Assembly: GCA_900546395.1 (NCBI GenBank)
Contig: URDD01000007.1
Span: 1-53,768 of the forward strand
Direction: 5' to 3'
Origin: an uncultured Bacteroidales bacterium
GTDB taxonomy: Bacteria; Bacteroidota; Bacteroidia; Bacteroidales; UBA932
DNA length: 53,768 nucleotides
In this document: piece by piece, positions 26,836-35,828 of the stretch
Layout: the number at the start of each line of letters is the position of its first letter
Position numbering within the stretch: the stretch's first letter is position 1
Notes under the pieces: model-generated
What the model was told of the DNA's origin: nothing
What the model saw: only the letters and a program-made list of their open reading frames with translations
Database searches by the model: none
Made by a program: the position numbers and the translations under genes

Positions 26836-29793
26836 TTATCTGCCGCAAATTACCTTGAAATCACAATAGCCGCATACATCTGTATCCGTCGTCCTCCTGA
26901 AAGGAACATCCGGATTCCCGATTTCTGCAAGCAGCTCTTCAAGCCCCTCCATCATCCTGTCATAAAACTGAAGCCCCATCTGCTCCGAGGCAGGCATTTC
27001 CTTAAACATGGATGCTGTAGAATATACGGAATCAAACACCTTCTTTCCTTCTGACAAACCTTTCTGTTTCAGGAACATATCATATATAAAAAGCTGAAAT
27101 GCAATCTTCGGTTTCTTTGAAAACGGAAAGTCTCCGTATAGTGTATCTGCAATTTTTCCGGCATTTTCATCCGTCACCGCAATATCCTCCGGGAGTACCT
27201 TTCCTGTCTTGTAATCCACCACACGTATTTCATCCTCCGCAAAGGAATCTATCCGGTCAACATATCCCTTGAACTTGAAACCGCCCACATCTGCAAACAT
27301 TTTTTTCTCAAGTCCCACGACTCTGAATGCATCTGTCCCGCGCTCTTCAAGCTGCTCGAGGTCCCGCTGAAGTGTCTTGAGCACATACCTGACTATCACA
27401 TCACCTGTCACAAGATTTCTTCCTGACACTTCCTTGTCTTTCAGTTCCTTAGTCATCAGAGCCCACACCTTTGCCTTGATTTCCGGCACCCTTTCTGCCC
27501 ATTTTTCAATATACTGCCGGCTTACTTTTTCCATAGGCCTGATTCTGCGGCCTTCAGGAGTGTCAAGATCCACATCAGGAGACATCGCCGCTTCCCCGGT
27601 ATAAAGAGACTGCATGACACCATGATATACAGTACCTATCATAGCAGCATCCATAGACTCAGCCACTTCGTCTTCAGAAGAAAGTCCCAAAACTGAGGAA
27701 TAATAGAATTTGGCAGGACAGGCTATATAATTCTGCACAGATGAAGCAGACAGATATTTTTCTTTTAACAGAGCCACATCCACAGGTGTCTTCATTATTT
27801 CAGACTCCTGTGACACTGCACTGAAACGGGAGTCTGCAGCATATCTTTTCAGAGGAATCCTGAAATGGTACTCCAATTGCTTGATATAACGGCTCTCTTC
27901 TCCGGACTTCATTCCTTCTGTCCTGGAGTCATATATCATCCAGACATTTTCCGCACGTGAAACCATACGGTAAAAATAATATGCCCATACCGCATCCTGA
28001 TACTCGTATGTAGGAAGTCCGAAGCCTTTTCTCAACTCGGGAGGAATAAAAGAAGGACTTACACTGCGGCGCGGGAAAACACCTTCGTTGGCAGAAAGCA
28101 GGATGACATTGCGGAAATCAAGCGCACGCGTTTCAAGCGGTCCCATAATCTGCAGCCCGTTGAGAGGCTCACCTTTGAACGGCACTGACACGGCCCCGAG
28201 CAGCTGGTCCAAAATCCGGATATAAGTAGCGGGCAAGACAGCCAGTTCCATCGACTTAAGCCGGTTGACACACCTGTAATATTCCTTTGCAAACTCAAGT
28301 TCGACAGCCATATCAGGATCGTCCGCAAGCAAAGGTGCAATATATCTTATCACTTCAGCCTGATACGAAGCTATTCCGGCAATCTGCCTGGCATCCGCCT
28401 GCTTCTGGTCCGTTATTACTCTCCTGAAGACTACATCGAAAAGTCCTGAGCCGGAAAGGTCTGACAGAGGGATATAAAGCTTTGCTCCCTTCTTTACAGA
28501 CTTTGCCTTTTCGAGCTCTTCCTCCCCCATAACTTTCCTGAAAATACTTCCTGAAAAGAGAGACCAGACCTGCTTGTAATAGAAAGAAACTCCCTCAGGC
28601 CTTATTCTCGCATGAATCTGCATAGAAGCCAGCTCGGACATCATACTGTAAAATGCACTGCCTGTCATGGGATAACCCATTGTAACATTGACAGATGAAA
28701 TCTCCGGAGGAAGAGTATTCAGAAGAGGCATAAGCAAAGTCTCGTCAGGCAGGACAATGGCATTTTCAAGAGAGCCGGCCCCGGAAAGTCCGGACTCTCC
28801 TTTATGCCTGGCAATTTCCCCGAGAATATATGGGACAAGCTTGACCTGACCTACTGAAGACGGGACACTCGCCACATTGAAAGAAGGCATGCCAAGTCCT
28901 TCCGTATCACACTCAAAAGCCTGCGGGAACTCTTTTACATTGGAACTCATGAAGAAAGAAGACTTGTTGTCCTTGTCCTGAATCATTTCTCCGGAATAAT
29001 CCCAGCAAAATTCGGCTACCCCGCAGTCCCTCATCTTCCTCAACAGAAATTTCTCACATTCGTTCAATGCATTCAGCCCGACAAAGACAAACCTTTTACT
29101 GTCTCCGAACACGCCTGAAAGAACTTCCTGGACTGAGTTTTCCTCTATTTTCCCGACCAGTCCCCTGTAAACCATACCTTCATAAGCCATTCCCTTTTCC
29201 CTCAAAGTGTTCCCGAAATCCACATAAAGCCGGTACAATATATTCCAGATCTGAAGAAAGCGTCCTTTGACATCGGGATTGTCCGACCCCAAATCCACTG
29301 TAAGACGTCCGCTGCGGTCATTGAAATGACTTACAAATCCTTCTATCGCCTTTCTCTGCACATCTGTAAGGTATTCAAAAGTATCCTGCATAGCCTTGAA
29401 GTCGGATACATTTGCAAACAGGCCGGCAGGGTCAGCCAGATATTTGTCCACATCATTGAAGTCTGCAAGTATGATGTCCCCCCAGAAAATAAACTCGTCA
29501 AGACTTTCTGCCTTGGGATACAGTTCTTTATAGCATCTGTAAAGTTCGATCAGAAGCGTCAGTCTGTCTGAACTCCCGGAGCCGTAAAGTTTGCTGAAAA
29601 AATCATTGACAGTAAACATATCAGGTACTGCAATCGGAGATACGACTCCATTTCCGGCACTCTCAGTCAGAACTTCAGAAAGATATTTCCTGAAAAATAC
29701 AGAAGAGCGTCTGTTGGGAAAAATAAAGCAGATATTGTCAAGTCCCTTATTATAGTAATGTCTGGCAGTCTGCTTGAGAAAAGGTTCCATCAT
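26836..29793 (-). CDS. addB: AddB-type PD-(D/E)XK nuclease subunit with Fe-S cluster
   Basis: This 985-residue protein pairs with AddA. Its N-terminus NICFIFPNRRSSVFFRKYL has the helicase fold start but lacks the GK(T/S) of a working Walker A, as in AddB, so it is a structural helicase-like subunit. The C-terminal nuclease has GTVYHGVMQSLY, the Asp in GYVDRIDSF, VVDYKTGK near residue 859, and AFQLFIYD. One cysteine in NYIACPAKFYY (about residue 691) and three at the end (CGYCDFKVIC, residues about 975-983) match the four ligands of the AddB-type 4Fe-4S cluster. Comments on function follow the known AddAB family: end resection and second-strand cutting. The gene precedes addA by 13 bases. Confidence 0.88.
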   Translation of the reverse strand: MMEPFLKQTARHYYNKGLDNICFIFPNRRSSVFFRKYLSEVLTESAGNGVVSPIAVPDMFTVNDFFSKLYGSGSSDRLTLLIELYRCYKELYPKAESLDEFIFWGDIILADFNDVDKYLADPAGLFANVSDFKAMQDTFEYLTDVQRKAIEGFVSHFNDRSGRLTVDLGSDNPDVKGRFLQIWNILYRLYVDFGNTLREKGMAYEGMVYRGLVGKIEENSVQEVLSGVFGDSKRFVFVGLNALNECEKFLLRKMRDCGVAEFCWDYSGEMIQDKDNKSSFFMSSNVKEFPQAFECDTEGLGMPSFNVASVPSSVGQVKLVPYILGEIARHKGESGLSGAGSLENAIVLPDETLLMPLLNTLPPEISSVNVTMGYPMTGSAFYSMMSELASMQIHARIRPEGVSFYYKQVWSLFSGSIFRKVMGEEELEKAKSVKKGAKLYIPLSDLSGSGLFDVVFRRVITDQKQADARQIAGIASYQAEVIRYIAPLLADDPDMAVELEFAKEYYRCVNRLKSMELAVLPATYIRILDQLLGAVSVPFKGEPLNGLQIMGPLETRALDFRNVILLSANEGVFPRRSVSPSFIPPELRKGFGLPTYEYQDAVWAYYFYRMVSRAENVWMIYDSRTEGMKSGEESRYIKQLEYHFRIPLKRYAADSRFSAVSQESEIMKTPVDVALLKEKYLSASSVQNYIACPAKFYYSSVLGLSSEDEVAESMDAAMIGTVYHGVMQSLYTGEAAMSPDVDLDTPEGRRIRPMEKVSRQYIEKWAERVPEIKAKVWALMTKELKDKEVSGRNLVTGDVIVRYVLKTLQRDLEQLEERGTDAFRVVGLEKKMFADVGGFKFKGYVDRIDSFAEDEIRVVDYKTGKVLPEDIAVTDENAGKIADTLYGDFPFSKKPKIAFQLFIYDMFLKQKGLSEGKKVFDSVYSTASMFKEMPASEQMGLQFYDRMMEGLEELLAEIGNPDVPFRRTTDTDVCGYCDFKVICGR

Positions 29794-29868
29794 ATCAGTA
29801 TCTATACATAACTGACAGCAAAGTTAAAAAAGAGGAACGGCTTTCCAAATCATGTAAAGTATTGCTTG

Positions 29869-32307
29869 CTATTTCAAATCTGTACCATCGAAGAAATAAT
29901 GGGCATAGACATAATCATACGCATCATACAGACGTGGGAGAAGTTCTTTTGCCCTTCTTTCAAAATCAGTATAATCCTTACGGTCATAAGACCACCCGAC
30001 TTCAGACAACGCAGCAAGACGAGGAAGAACCATATGCTGTACATGACCGAAATTAGATATGTACTCTGTCCACACATTTGCCTGAACACCAAGGATTCTA
30101 TCATAATATTGCGGAGCAAGCATATTGTACGGATCGAGCCTGTAAACCTGAAGTACCGGAAGATATCTGCTAGAACAAAGAGGTTCCTTGGACTGCGGGT
30201 TATTTGTCTGTGAATAATCAAAATAGCAATTCCACTTCGGCGTCATTATAACATTGTTACCACCCCAGGCAGCCTTAACTCCATTGTACTGGTCGCGCCA
30301 GGTCATAATAGTAGCAGTCTGTGAAATTCCACCCTGGTAAATTTCATCCCAGCCTATGATTTTGCGTCCTCTTTCATTGAGCCATTTCTCTATTCTGTTC
30401 ATAAAATAGCTCTGGAGTTCAGCTTCATTCTTCAAGCCTTCCTTCTTGATTCTTTCCTGACATAAGCTGCATTTTTTCCACCTGTCTTTAGGACACTCGT
30501 CTCCGCCTATGTGTATATACTCTGACGGGAAAAGTTCTATTACTTCGGAAAGTACATCTTCCAGGAATGAGAAAGTAGTCTCTTTTCCTGCACAATATAC
30601 ATCCTTGCTTATGCCCCATTTTGTCCAAATCTCATAAGGTCCGCCAGTACATCCCAACCACGGATAAGTAGAAAGCGCCCCTAATCCATGGCCTGGCATT
30701 TCTATTTCAGGAATCACATCTATATATCTGTCTGCAGCATATTTCACCACTTCCTTTACTTCTTCCTGAGTATAAAAGCCGCCATACCTCATACCATCAT
30801 ATCTCTGGCTTACACCATTCAGTCCTATCAAAGTCTCCTTTCTGAATGCTCCAGTTTGAGTAAGCTCCGGATATTTCTTTATTTCAATCCTCCAGCCCTG
30901 ATCTTCTGTAAGATGCCAATGGAATTTATTGATCTTATGCATTGACAGCATGTCTATAAAGGTCTTTATATCCTCAACTGAGAAACAGTGACGTGCAACA
31001 TCGAGCATCGTCCCCCTATAGGCAAAACAAGGCTTGTCATTTATCTCCATTGAACGCACCTGACCTGCAAAACCCAGCTGTCTCAGAGTCTGAAGACCGT
31101 GAAATACACCTTGACCGCTTCCACCTTTGACACTTATACCTTTTGAAGAAACATTCAATCTATATTCTTCCTTTTCCAATGAAGTATCTATGCTTAAGGA
31201 AATGCTGTTCGGACAAATTTGCCCGACAACATCCAGGCGCCGTCCGACAAGCGGTTCAAAGTTTTCAGCCATGATTTCTGCCGCTCTTACAAGGGATTTG
31301 TCAGATACGGAAAACACTGTCTTTTCCGTAAAACGGAAGACTCCCTTACCCAGCACCTGGCTCTCAGGCTTGGGAATGACTGCAGTAGGGAGATCCTCTG
31401 CCTTAAGTTTTTTCATCTCCTGAGGAATGGAGAACTCCATCATTACCGGATAATGGTCAGAGGCCACTTCAGTAAACCTGTCAAGCACTGTTCCTGCCTC
31501 TTTCACATAAGGGAACAGATTGTCATTACAGTAAATATAGTCAATTCTGTAAGGACGTCCTGGTACAGATGACTGAAAATCATCATTAAACTCGCTTACA
31601 AGGTCATGACGATAAGTATCAAGCATAAGCTGCTGCGCCGAATAATCATACTTATAACCCAGTGCATCATAATGTTCCTTATCCTTAGGAGAGCGCGAGT
31701 TCATATCTCCGGTCATTACCCAATATTTCTCATCCTTGAAGTCCGGATTGCCAATAGTCAGATCCAGAACTTTCTTCAGTTCGTCATAACGAGTCTTGTC
31801 ACCGCCGTTGTCCTTTCTGGTCTTGTCATTCATGGAATATCTCTGCGGCCATGTATGTATAACGACATAGTTTACCCCTTGAATCTTGACATGAAGGGCT
31901 CCGTGAGACAAGCCCTCGCCTATTCTTTGAACTACCTCTATCGGATATCTGGATGTAATAGCTACCGGATAATTATCCTGCTGTGGACCGATAGCGACAT
32001 ATCTGTGCCCCCAACGCATAGCCAGTTTATCAAGGTTTGAAGGAAGATATCTTGCCTCTGGAGTATCAGGAAGCTTTCCCTTTGTCTCATTCCAATGAGT
32101 TTCTGATTCACAGATAGCCAGAATGTCAGGAGACTGTCCGTTCATCCAGGTGACAAATCTTTCATAATTGTTATACTGGTCCCACCACATTCCGTTCATA
32201 ATGTTGTAGTCCATAAACTTGATTTTACCAGCATTCTGGGCCGCAGAAACCTGCATGCCCAGAATTACTGTCAATAAAATCAAGAAAAAAATCTTGAATC
32301 TATTCAT
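29869..32307 (-). CDS. Secreted fusion of EEP phosphatase/nuclease domain and GH20 beta-hexosaminidase
   Basis: The 812-residue product starts with a signal peptide (to about residue 23). Residues about 28-290 are an endonuclease/exonuclease/phosphatase fold: FMDYNIMNG, ILAICESET with the metal Glu near residue 66, VIHTWPQ, MTGDMNSRSP near residue 200, RIDYIYCN and ASDHYPVMMEF with the catalytic His near residue 283. All key residues are present. Residues about 305-425 are the GH20 N-terminal domain. The GH20 catalytic barrel runs from about 430 to 770, with GTMLDVARHCFS, KFHWHLTEDQGWRIEI and HIGGDECPK, where Asp603-Glu604 is the catalytic pair. So one chain could remove terminal N-acetylhexosamine and also cut a phosphodiester or phosphomonoester, as sphingomyelinase-like relatives of the EEP fold do. 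It stands alone, 75 bases downstream of addB's start in the same direction. Confidence 0.92.
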   Translation of the reverse strand: MNRFKIFFLILLTVILGMQVSAAQNAGKIKFMDYNIMNGMWWDQYNNYERFVTWMNGQSPDILAICESETHWNETKGKLPDTPEARYLPSNLDKLAMRWGHRYVAIGPQQDNYPVAITSRYPIEVVQRIGEGLSHGALHVKIQGVNYVVIHTWPQRYSMNDKTRKDNGGDKTRYDELKKVLDLTIGNPDFKDEKYWVMTGDMNSRSPKDKEHYDALGYKYDYSAQQLMLDTYRHDLVSEFNDDFQSSVPGRPYRIDYIYCNDNLFPYVKEAGTVLDRFTEVASDHYPVMMEFSIPQEMKKLKAEDLPTAVIPKPESQVLGKGVFRFTEKTVFSVSDKSLVRAAEIMAENFEPLVGRRLDVVGQICPNSISLSIDTSLEKEEYRLNVSSKGISVKGGSGQGVFHGLQTLRQLGFAGQVRSMEINDKPCFAYRGTMLDVARHCFSVEDIKTFIDMLSMHKINKFHWHLTEDQGWRIEIKKYPELTQTGAFRKETLIGLNGVSQRYDGMRYGGFYTQEEVKEVVKYAADRYIDVIPEIEMPGHGLGALSTYPWLGCTGGPYEIWTKWGISKDVYCAGKETTFSFLEDVLSEVIELFPSEYIHIGGDECPKDRWKKCSLCQERIKKEGLKNEAELQSYFMNRIEKWLNERGRKIIGWDEIYQGGISQTATIMTWRDQYNGVKAAWGGNNVIMTPKWNCYFDYSQTNNPQSKEPLCSSRYLPVLQVYRLDPYNMLAPQYYDRILGVQANVWTEYISNFGHVQHMVLPRLAALSEVGWSYDRKDYTDFERRAKELLPRLYDAYDYVYAHYFFDGTDLK

Positions 32308-32320
32308 TACTATATTCTTA

Positions 32321-32520
32321 TTACTTGTTATACCTCACTGCAAGATAGCTGATAGCCACTTCCTTGCCTTTTCCTATTGCATCATCCGCGTATCCTGTAA
32401 CTGATCCGGCAAAGAAAACTCTGCGATATGATTCCAGTCATCACTGTTATTGTTCCCGTGCTCAGACCATCTATACTTTTTCAAGACATAAGAGAATATT
32501 TTCACTTGGCTTTTTAGAAG
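32321..32520 (-). pseudogene. Possible decayed coding remnant in the 32308-32830 gap
   Basis: The 523-base gap upstream of the GH20 gene has no intact gene on the minus strand. Two short protein-like stretches in different frames follow one another. YRWSEHGNNNSDDW ends around 32440, then RRVFFAGSVTGYADD leads on to AISYLAVRYNK and a TAA at 32321. They read like one C-terminal sequence broken by a frameshift, but I do not recognise the family, and chance is possible. The rest of the gap is AT-rich and holds the repeat motif at 32514-32533 and the rubrerythrin promoter. Confidence 0.25.
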
Positions 32521-32737
32521 CTGTTTAAAACTTATATCTTTTATTATATCATCATTTCATCGCGAATTTAATATATTTTTTCACTTTTTCATACAAAAAC
32601 ATCAAAAAATGAAAATAAAGGAAACTACCTGACAACAAGCGCCGGCTGGGCTGAGCCAAGATATCCTGCCTGCTTCTGTTAATCAGATAAAACACTACAA
32701 CGATAATTTACAACTCCGGTAAATATTTGTCAAATTG

Positions 32738-32768
32738 TTTGGCAAATCAAGAAAAATGACTACATTTG
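32738..32768 (+). promoter_or_regulatory. Bacteroides-type promoter of the rubrerythrin gene
   Basis: TTTG at 32738-32741 and TACATTTG at 32761-32768 are exact matches to the -33 (TTTG) and -7 (TAnnTTTG) boxes used by the Bacteroidota housekeeping sigma factor, with a 19-base spacer. Transcription would begin around 32775, giving a leader of about 55 bases before the rubrerythrin ATG. Confidence 0.85.
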
Positions 32769-32830
32769 CATCCGTAATCAAATTTGAATAATTCAAAATT
32801 ATATAACAACAGTTAAAAAGGAGAACAGAT

Positions 32831-33385
32831 ATGAAAAAGAAATTCAGATGCCTTGTTTGCGGCTATATCCACGAAGGTGAGAGCGCACCGGCTGAGTGCC
32901 CGCTGTGTCACGCTAAATCAGATAAATTCGTAGAAGTAGAAGAAACTGCAGGTCAGCTCAGCTGGGCTGATGAGCACAGACTCGGAGTAGCACAGGGCGT
33001 TGACCCGGAGATCGTAGAAGGTCTTAAGGCTCACTTCAACGGAGAGTGCACTGAGGTAGGAATGTACCTTGCTATGAGCCGTCAGGCTGACAGAGAGGGA
33101 TATCCAGAGATTGCTGAAGCATTCAAGAGATATGCTTTCGAAGAGGCAGACCACGCTTCAAGATTTGCAGAGCTTCTCGGAGAGGTAGTTTGGGACACCA
33201 AGACTAACCTTAAGAAGAGAATGGAAGCAGAAGCTGGCGCTTGTGAGGACAAGCTCCGCATCGCAAAACTTGCAAAGGCTCAGAACCTTGACGCTATCCA
33301 CGATACAGTTCACGAGATGTGCAAAGACGAGGCTCGCCACGGTGCCGGCTTCCAGGGACTTTACAACCGCTACTTCGGTAAATAG
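32831..33385 (+). CDS. Rubrerythrin (N-terminal rubredoxin domain, reverse type)
   Basis: This 184-residue cytoplasmic protein protects against hydrogen peroxide by reducing it with electrons from NAD(P)H-dependent partners. The N-terminus carries the rubredoxin-like iron site, CLVC at residues 7-10 and CPLC at 23-26. A ferritin-like four-helix domain follows with the di-iron ligands in FNGECTEVGMY, FEEADHASRF and MCKDEARHGAGF. Rubredoxin before the ferritin-like domain is the reverse of classical rubrerythrin, an arrangement common in anaerobes. Its codon choice is more biased (many GAG, CTT, GCT) than that of the PUL genes, as expected for an abundant protein. It is a single-gene unit with its own promoter and terminator and points to an anaerobe that meets oxygen stress. 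Confidence 0.93.
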   Translation: MKKKFRCLVCGYIHEGESAPAECPLCHAKSDKFVEVEETAGQLSWADEHRLGVAQGVDPEIVEGLKAHFNGECTEVGMYLAMSRQADREGYPEIAEAFKRYAFEEADHASRFAELLGEVVWDTKTNLKKRMEAEAGACEDKLRIAKLAKAQNLDAIHDTVHEMCKDEARHGAGFQGLYNRYFGK

Positions 33386-33414
33386 TCCGACTTCATATTT
33401 CATATAAAATACGA

Positions 33415-33453
33415 ATGAAAGAACTGACCCTAAGTCGGTTCTTTCATTTTATT
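33415..33453 (+). terminator. Intrinsic terminator of the rubrerythrin gene
   Basis: The arms at 33415-33428 and 33434-33447 pair over 14 positions with one G-U pair, around a 5-base loop, and are followed by TTTATT. It lies 30 bases after the rubrerythrin stop. Confidence 0.85.
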
Positions 33454-33460
33454 AGTTTGC

Positions 33461-33498
33461 GGAGTCGCTGTCGGAAGGTTCTTCCAGAGACAGACTCC
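33461..33498. terminator. Second hairpin between the convergent rubrerythrin and GH92 genes
   Basis: A nested stem pairs GGAGT with ACTCC, CTGTC with GACAG, and GGAAG with CTTCC at the tip. It sits 31 bases beyond the GH92 stop on the minus strand. It probably ends the GH92 transcript, although no clear T run follows. Confidence 0.45.
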
Positions 33499-33529
33499 AA
33501 TCCGAGTCAACCAAAATCCGGACAAGACA

Positions 33530-35725
33530 CTATTCAGCAGTACTGATTACCAGTTCTCCGCCTTTCTGTAATTCGCTATGGCTTATAAAATAACCGTCAA
33601 CTTTTTGTCCGTTATAACTTATACCTGAAAGTTTTCTCCCCGAACCTTTTTTTGATACAGTAAATGTACAATCCCCCATATCAAACTCTACCTTATCAAA
33701 AATAGGGACAGTTACTATATATTCAGCATCAGCCGGTGAAAATGAATACAACCCGATGGCGTTCATTACATACCATGCAGAAAGGCTTCCTTCATCATCC
33801 ATTCCGGCATATGCAAGACCTTCCTTACCCATTGCATAATAATTGGACATGATATAATCAATCTTTTCCTGGGACTTTTCAGGTTTGCCTACAAAGTAGT
33901 AATAATAGGAGATACCTTGAGACGGCTGGTTGCCGGCACAATACTGTCCGTACCATCCTGTCATGTTATCCGCCTCATACCCTCCAAACGGCGTGCTGAA
34001 CAACATATCAAGTTTATCCTCGAAGGCTTTTTTGTCTGGCCACAGGGAAATGAGACCTTCCGGATCATGCGGTGCAAAAAAAGTAGCCATCCATCCATTC
34101 GACTCCCTGTACATATATACATAATATGGAATACCCGGATCATACGGACTAACCCACGTCCCGTCCGCCCAGCGTCCCCTCAGAAAACCGGTACTGCTGT
34201 CAAAGAGATTTCTGTAATTCTTAGACCGCTCCATAAGAAGCCTGTAGTTTTCATCATCTCCCAATTCCTTGGCCAACAGCGCCACAGAATAATCACTATA
34301 AGAATACTCAGTGGTCTTCTGCACAGATGCTTTCGCTTCATTTTCCTCTGTCTTGACAGTAGGATCAGCAACCCTGTTTTCAGCAATCCACCCCTGTCTT
34401 CTATACTCCTCTCCATATTTCCTTCCGCCTCTCCTGCCATTGACCCAAGAACGGATGGCATTATTAAGAGAATACTCATAAGCCTTGACAACATCAAAAT
34501 CCCGGATTCCGCGCAAATAACTGCCAGTGATAAATGATGTAACAAAATCCCCATGGAAACCGCTTCCAAGAAAACCTCTCTGTTCCGCTCTTTGTATATC
34601 GCTTTTTATAATATGAGATACCAACTGAGGTTCAAGCATTTGTAGTAGGACCAACTTATTTGCATACGTATCCCAGTAATTATTGCTTGAATACACTATA
34701 TCATTATCTTCCGCATCTGCATCACTTCGAAGATTAGGGTTTTGCAAGACACGGTACAGACAGCTGTAAAACAAACTCTTCTGCAGCTCTGTCCCTCCTG
34801 TAACCCTAATCTTCGAAAGAATTGACTCCCATGCCTGATCTGCCTGCTCACGCACCGCGTCAAAACTTTTTCCTGCAATCTCGGCATTGAGATTGAACCT
34901 GGCCTTGTCTGTATCTGTATAGGAAAAGCCTATCTGCAGCTCAACAACATTGCTTCCATCCTCGAAATCAATCAAAGTAAAAGTTTCACGTGCACTTTTT
35001 ACAGTCCTTATATCTTTTATCTTAGAATTGGATACTGCATAAAAATACATGCCGTTTTGAGAACCCTTAAATGAATAGTCATCCACCTTACAGAATGTCC
35101 AGCGGGCATTGCCTGGTCTCACACTGTTTGTCCTCGAGAGGTTCATCATTATGTGTTTGTCTTTACCGCTCCGGAAAGTATGTCTGTGACACACACTGCG
35201 GTAACAGACTGTCAGTTCGGAAGTTATCTTATAACGGTCAAGATAAACACTGTAATATCCCGCCTTTGCCACTTCTTTTTTATGACTGAATACCGAAGCA
35301 TAGTCATCTGGGTTGAAATCTCCTTGCACAGGCAGTGTAGGAAAATGTCCTTGTCCCCAATGTCCATGACTTGTATGGAAAAAACCGTATATTTTCTTAT
35401 CCTCATACTGATAACCGGTTCCAGACCCCCAGCAAGTTACCGGAGACGCCTGTACCATTCCGTGCGGCATAGATGCTCCCGGATAAGTTTCCCCACCCCA
35501 AGCTCTGGTCTTACCCTGGGCCGGCCTGCGTCCCTCTTCTGTAAGAACAGTACGATATTCAGGATTGTCACTCATTTCATATCCTAAATCCTTCTTATCC
35601 CACAATGTAGTAGTTCCGAACATAGGATTCACATATCTGGTAATATCTCCAGCCAAAACATAATTGCCGCAGGCACCTGCAAGCATCGCACAAGTAAACA
35701 AGAATTTACAAACTGACCGCTTCAT
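33530..35725 (-). CDS. GH92 exo-alpha-mannosidase, secreted
   Basis: This 731-residue protein with a signal peptide (cut near GNYVLAG) opens ITRYVNPMFGT and has YPGASMPHGMVQASP and YGFFHTSHGHWGQG, the hallmarks of the GH92 N-terminal beta-sandwich. The catalytic (alpha/alpha)6 domain has FLGSGFHGDFVTSFITG, GWMATFFAPHD and the conserved C-terminal block GLAYAGMDDEGSLSAWYVMNAIGLY. GH92 enzymes are calcium-dependent mannosidases that trim alpha-mannose from fungal mannan or N-glycans. It is 103 bases downstream of the SusR-like gene on the same strand and faces rubrerythrin tail to tail. The neighbouring beta-1,6-glucan PUL favours yeast mannoprotein as the source. CAAAAATA at 35770-35777 could be its -7 box on the minus strand, but no matching -33 box is present. 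Confidence 0.93.
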   Translation of the reverse strand: MKRSVCKFLFTCAMLAGACGNYVLAGDITRYVNPMFGTTTLWDKKDLGYEMSDNPEYRTVLTEEGRRPAQGKTRAWGGETYPGASMPHGMVQASPVTCWGSGTGYQYEDKKIYGFFHTSHGHWGQGHFPTLPVQGDFNPDDYASVFSHKKEVAKAGYYSVYLDRYKITSELTVCYRSVCHRHTFRSGKDKHIMMNLSRTNSVRPGNARWTFCKVDDYSFKGSQNGMYFYAVSNSKIKDIRTVKSARETFTLIDFEDGSNVVELQIGFSYTDTDKARFNLNAEIAGKSFDAVREQADQAWESILSKIRVTGGTELQKSLFYSCLYRVLQNPNLRSDADAEDNDIVYSSNNYWDTYANKLVLLQMLEPQLVSHIIKSDIQRAEQRGFLGSGFHGDFVTSFITGSYLRGIRDFDVVKAYEYSLNNAIRSWVNGRRGGRKYGEEYRRQGWIAENRVADPTVKTEENEAKASVQKTTEYSYSDYSVALLAKELGDDENYRLLMERSKNYRNLFDSSTGFLRGRWADGTWVSPYDPGIPYYVYMYRESNGWMATFFAPHDPEGLISLWPDKKAFEDKLDMLFSTPFGGYEADNMTGWYGQYCAGNQPSQGISYYYYFVGKPEKSQEKIDYIMSNYYAMGKEGLAYAGMDDEGSLSAWYVMNAIGLYSFSPADAEYIVTVPIFDKVEFDMGDCTFTVSKKGSGRKLSGISYNGQKVDGYFISHSELQKGGELVISTAE

Positions 35726-35828
35726 ATTTAAACTACTATAAATACCTTTTACCCATTACGGATTATCTGCAAAAATATGCATTTAAAATTAAAATTCAGA
35801 GGCTACCTGAAATGGAATTTAGAATACC

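Noticed and set aside
23490..29793. Phage-defence island based on the helicase-nuclease pair
   Set aside because: Motifs and the Fe-S cysteines fit ordinary AddAB recombination enzymes, and no other defence genes are nearby.
33917..34537. 206-codon plus-strand frame
   Set aside because: It is antisense to the GH92 gene, without a family signature or promoter.
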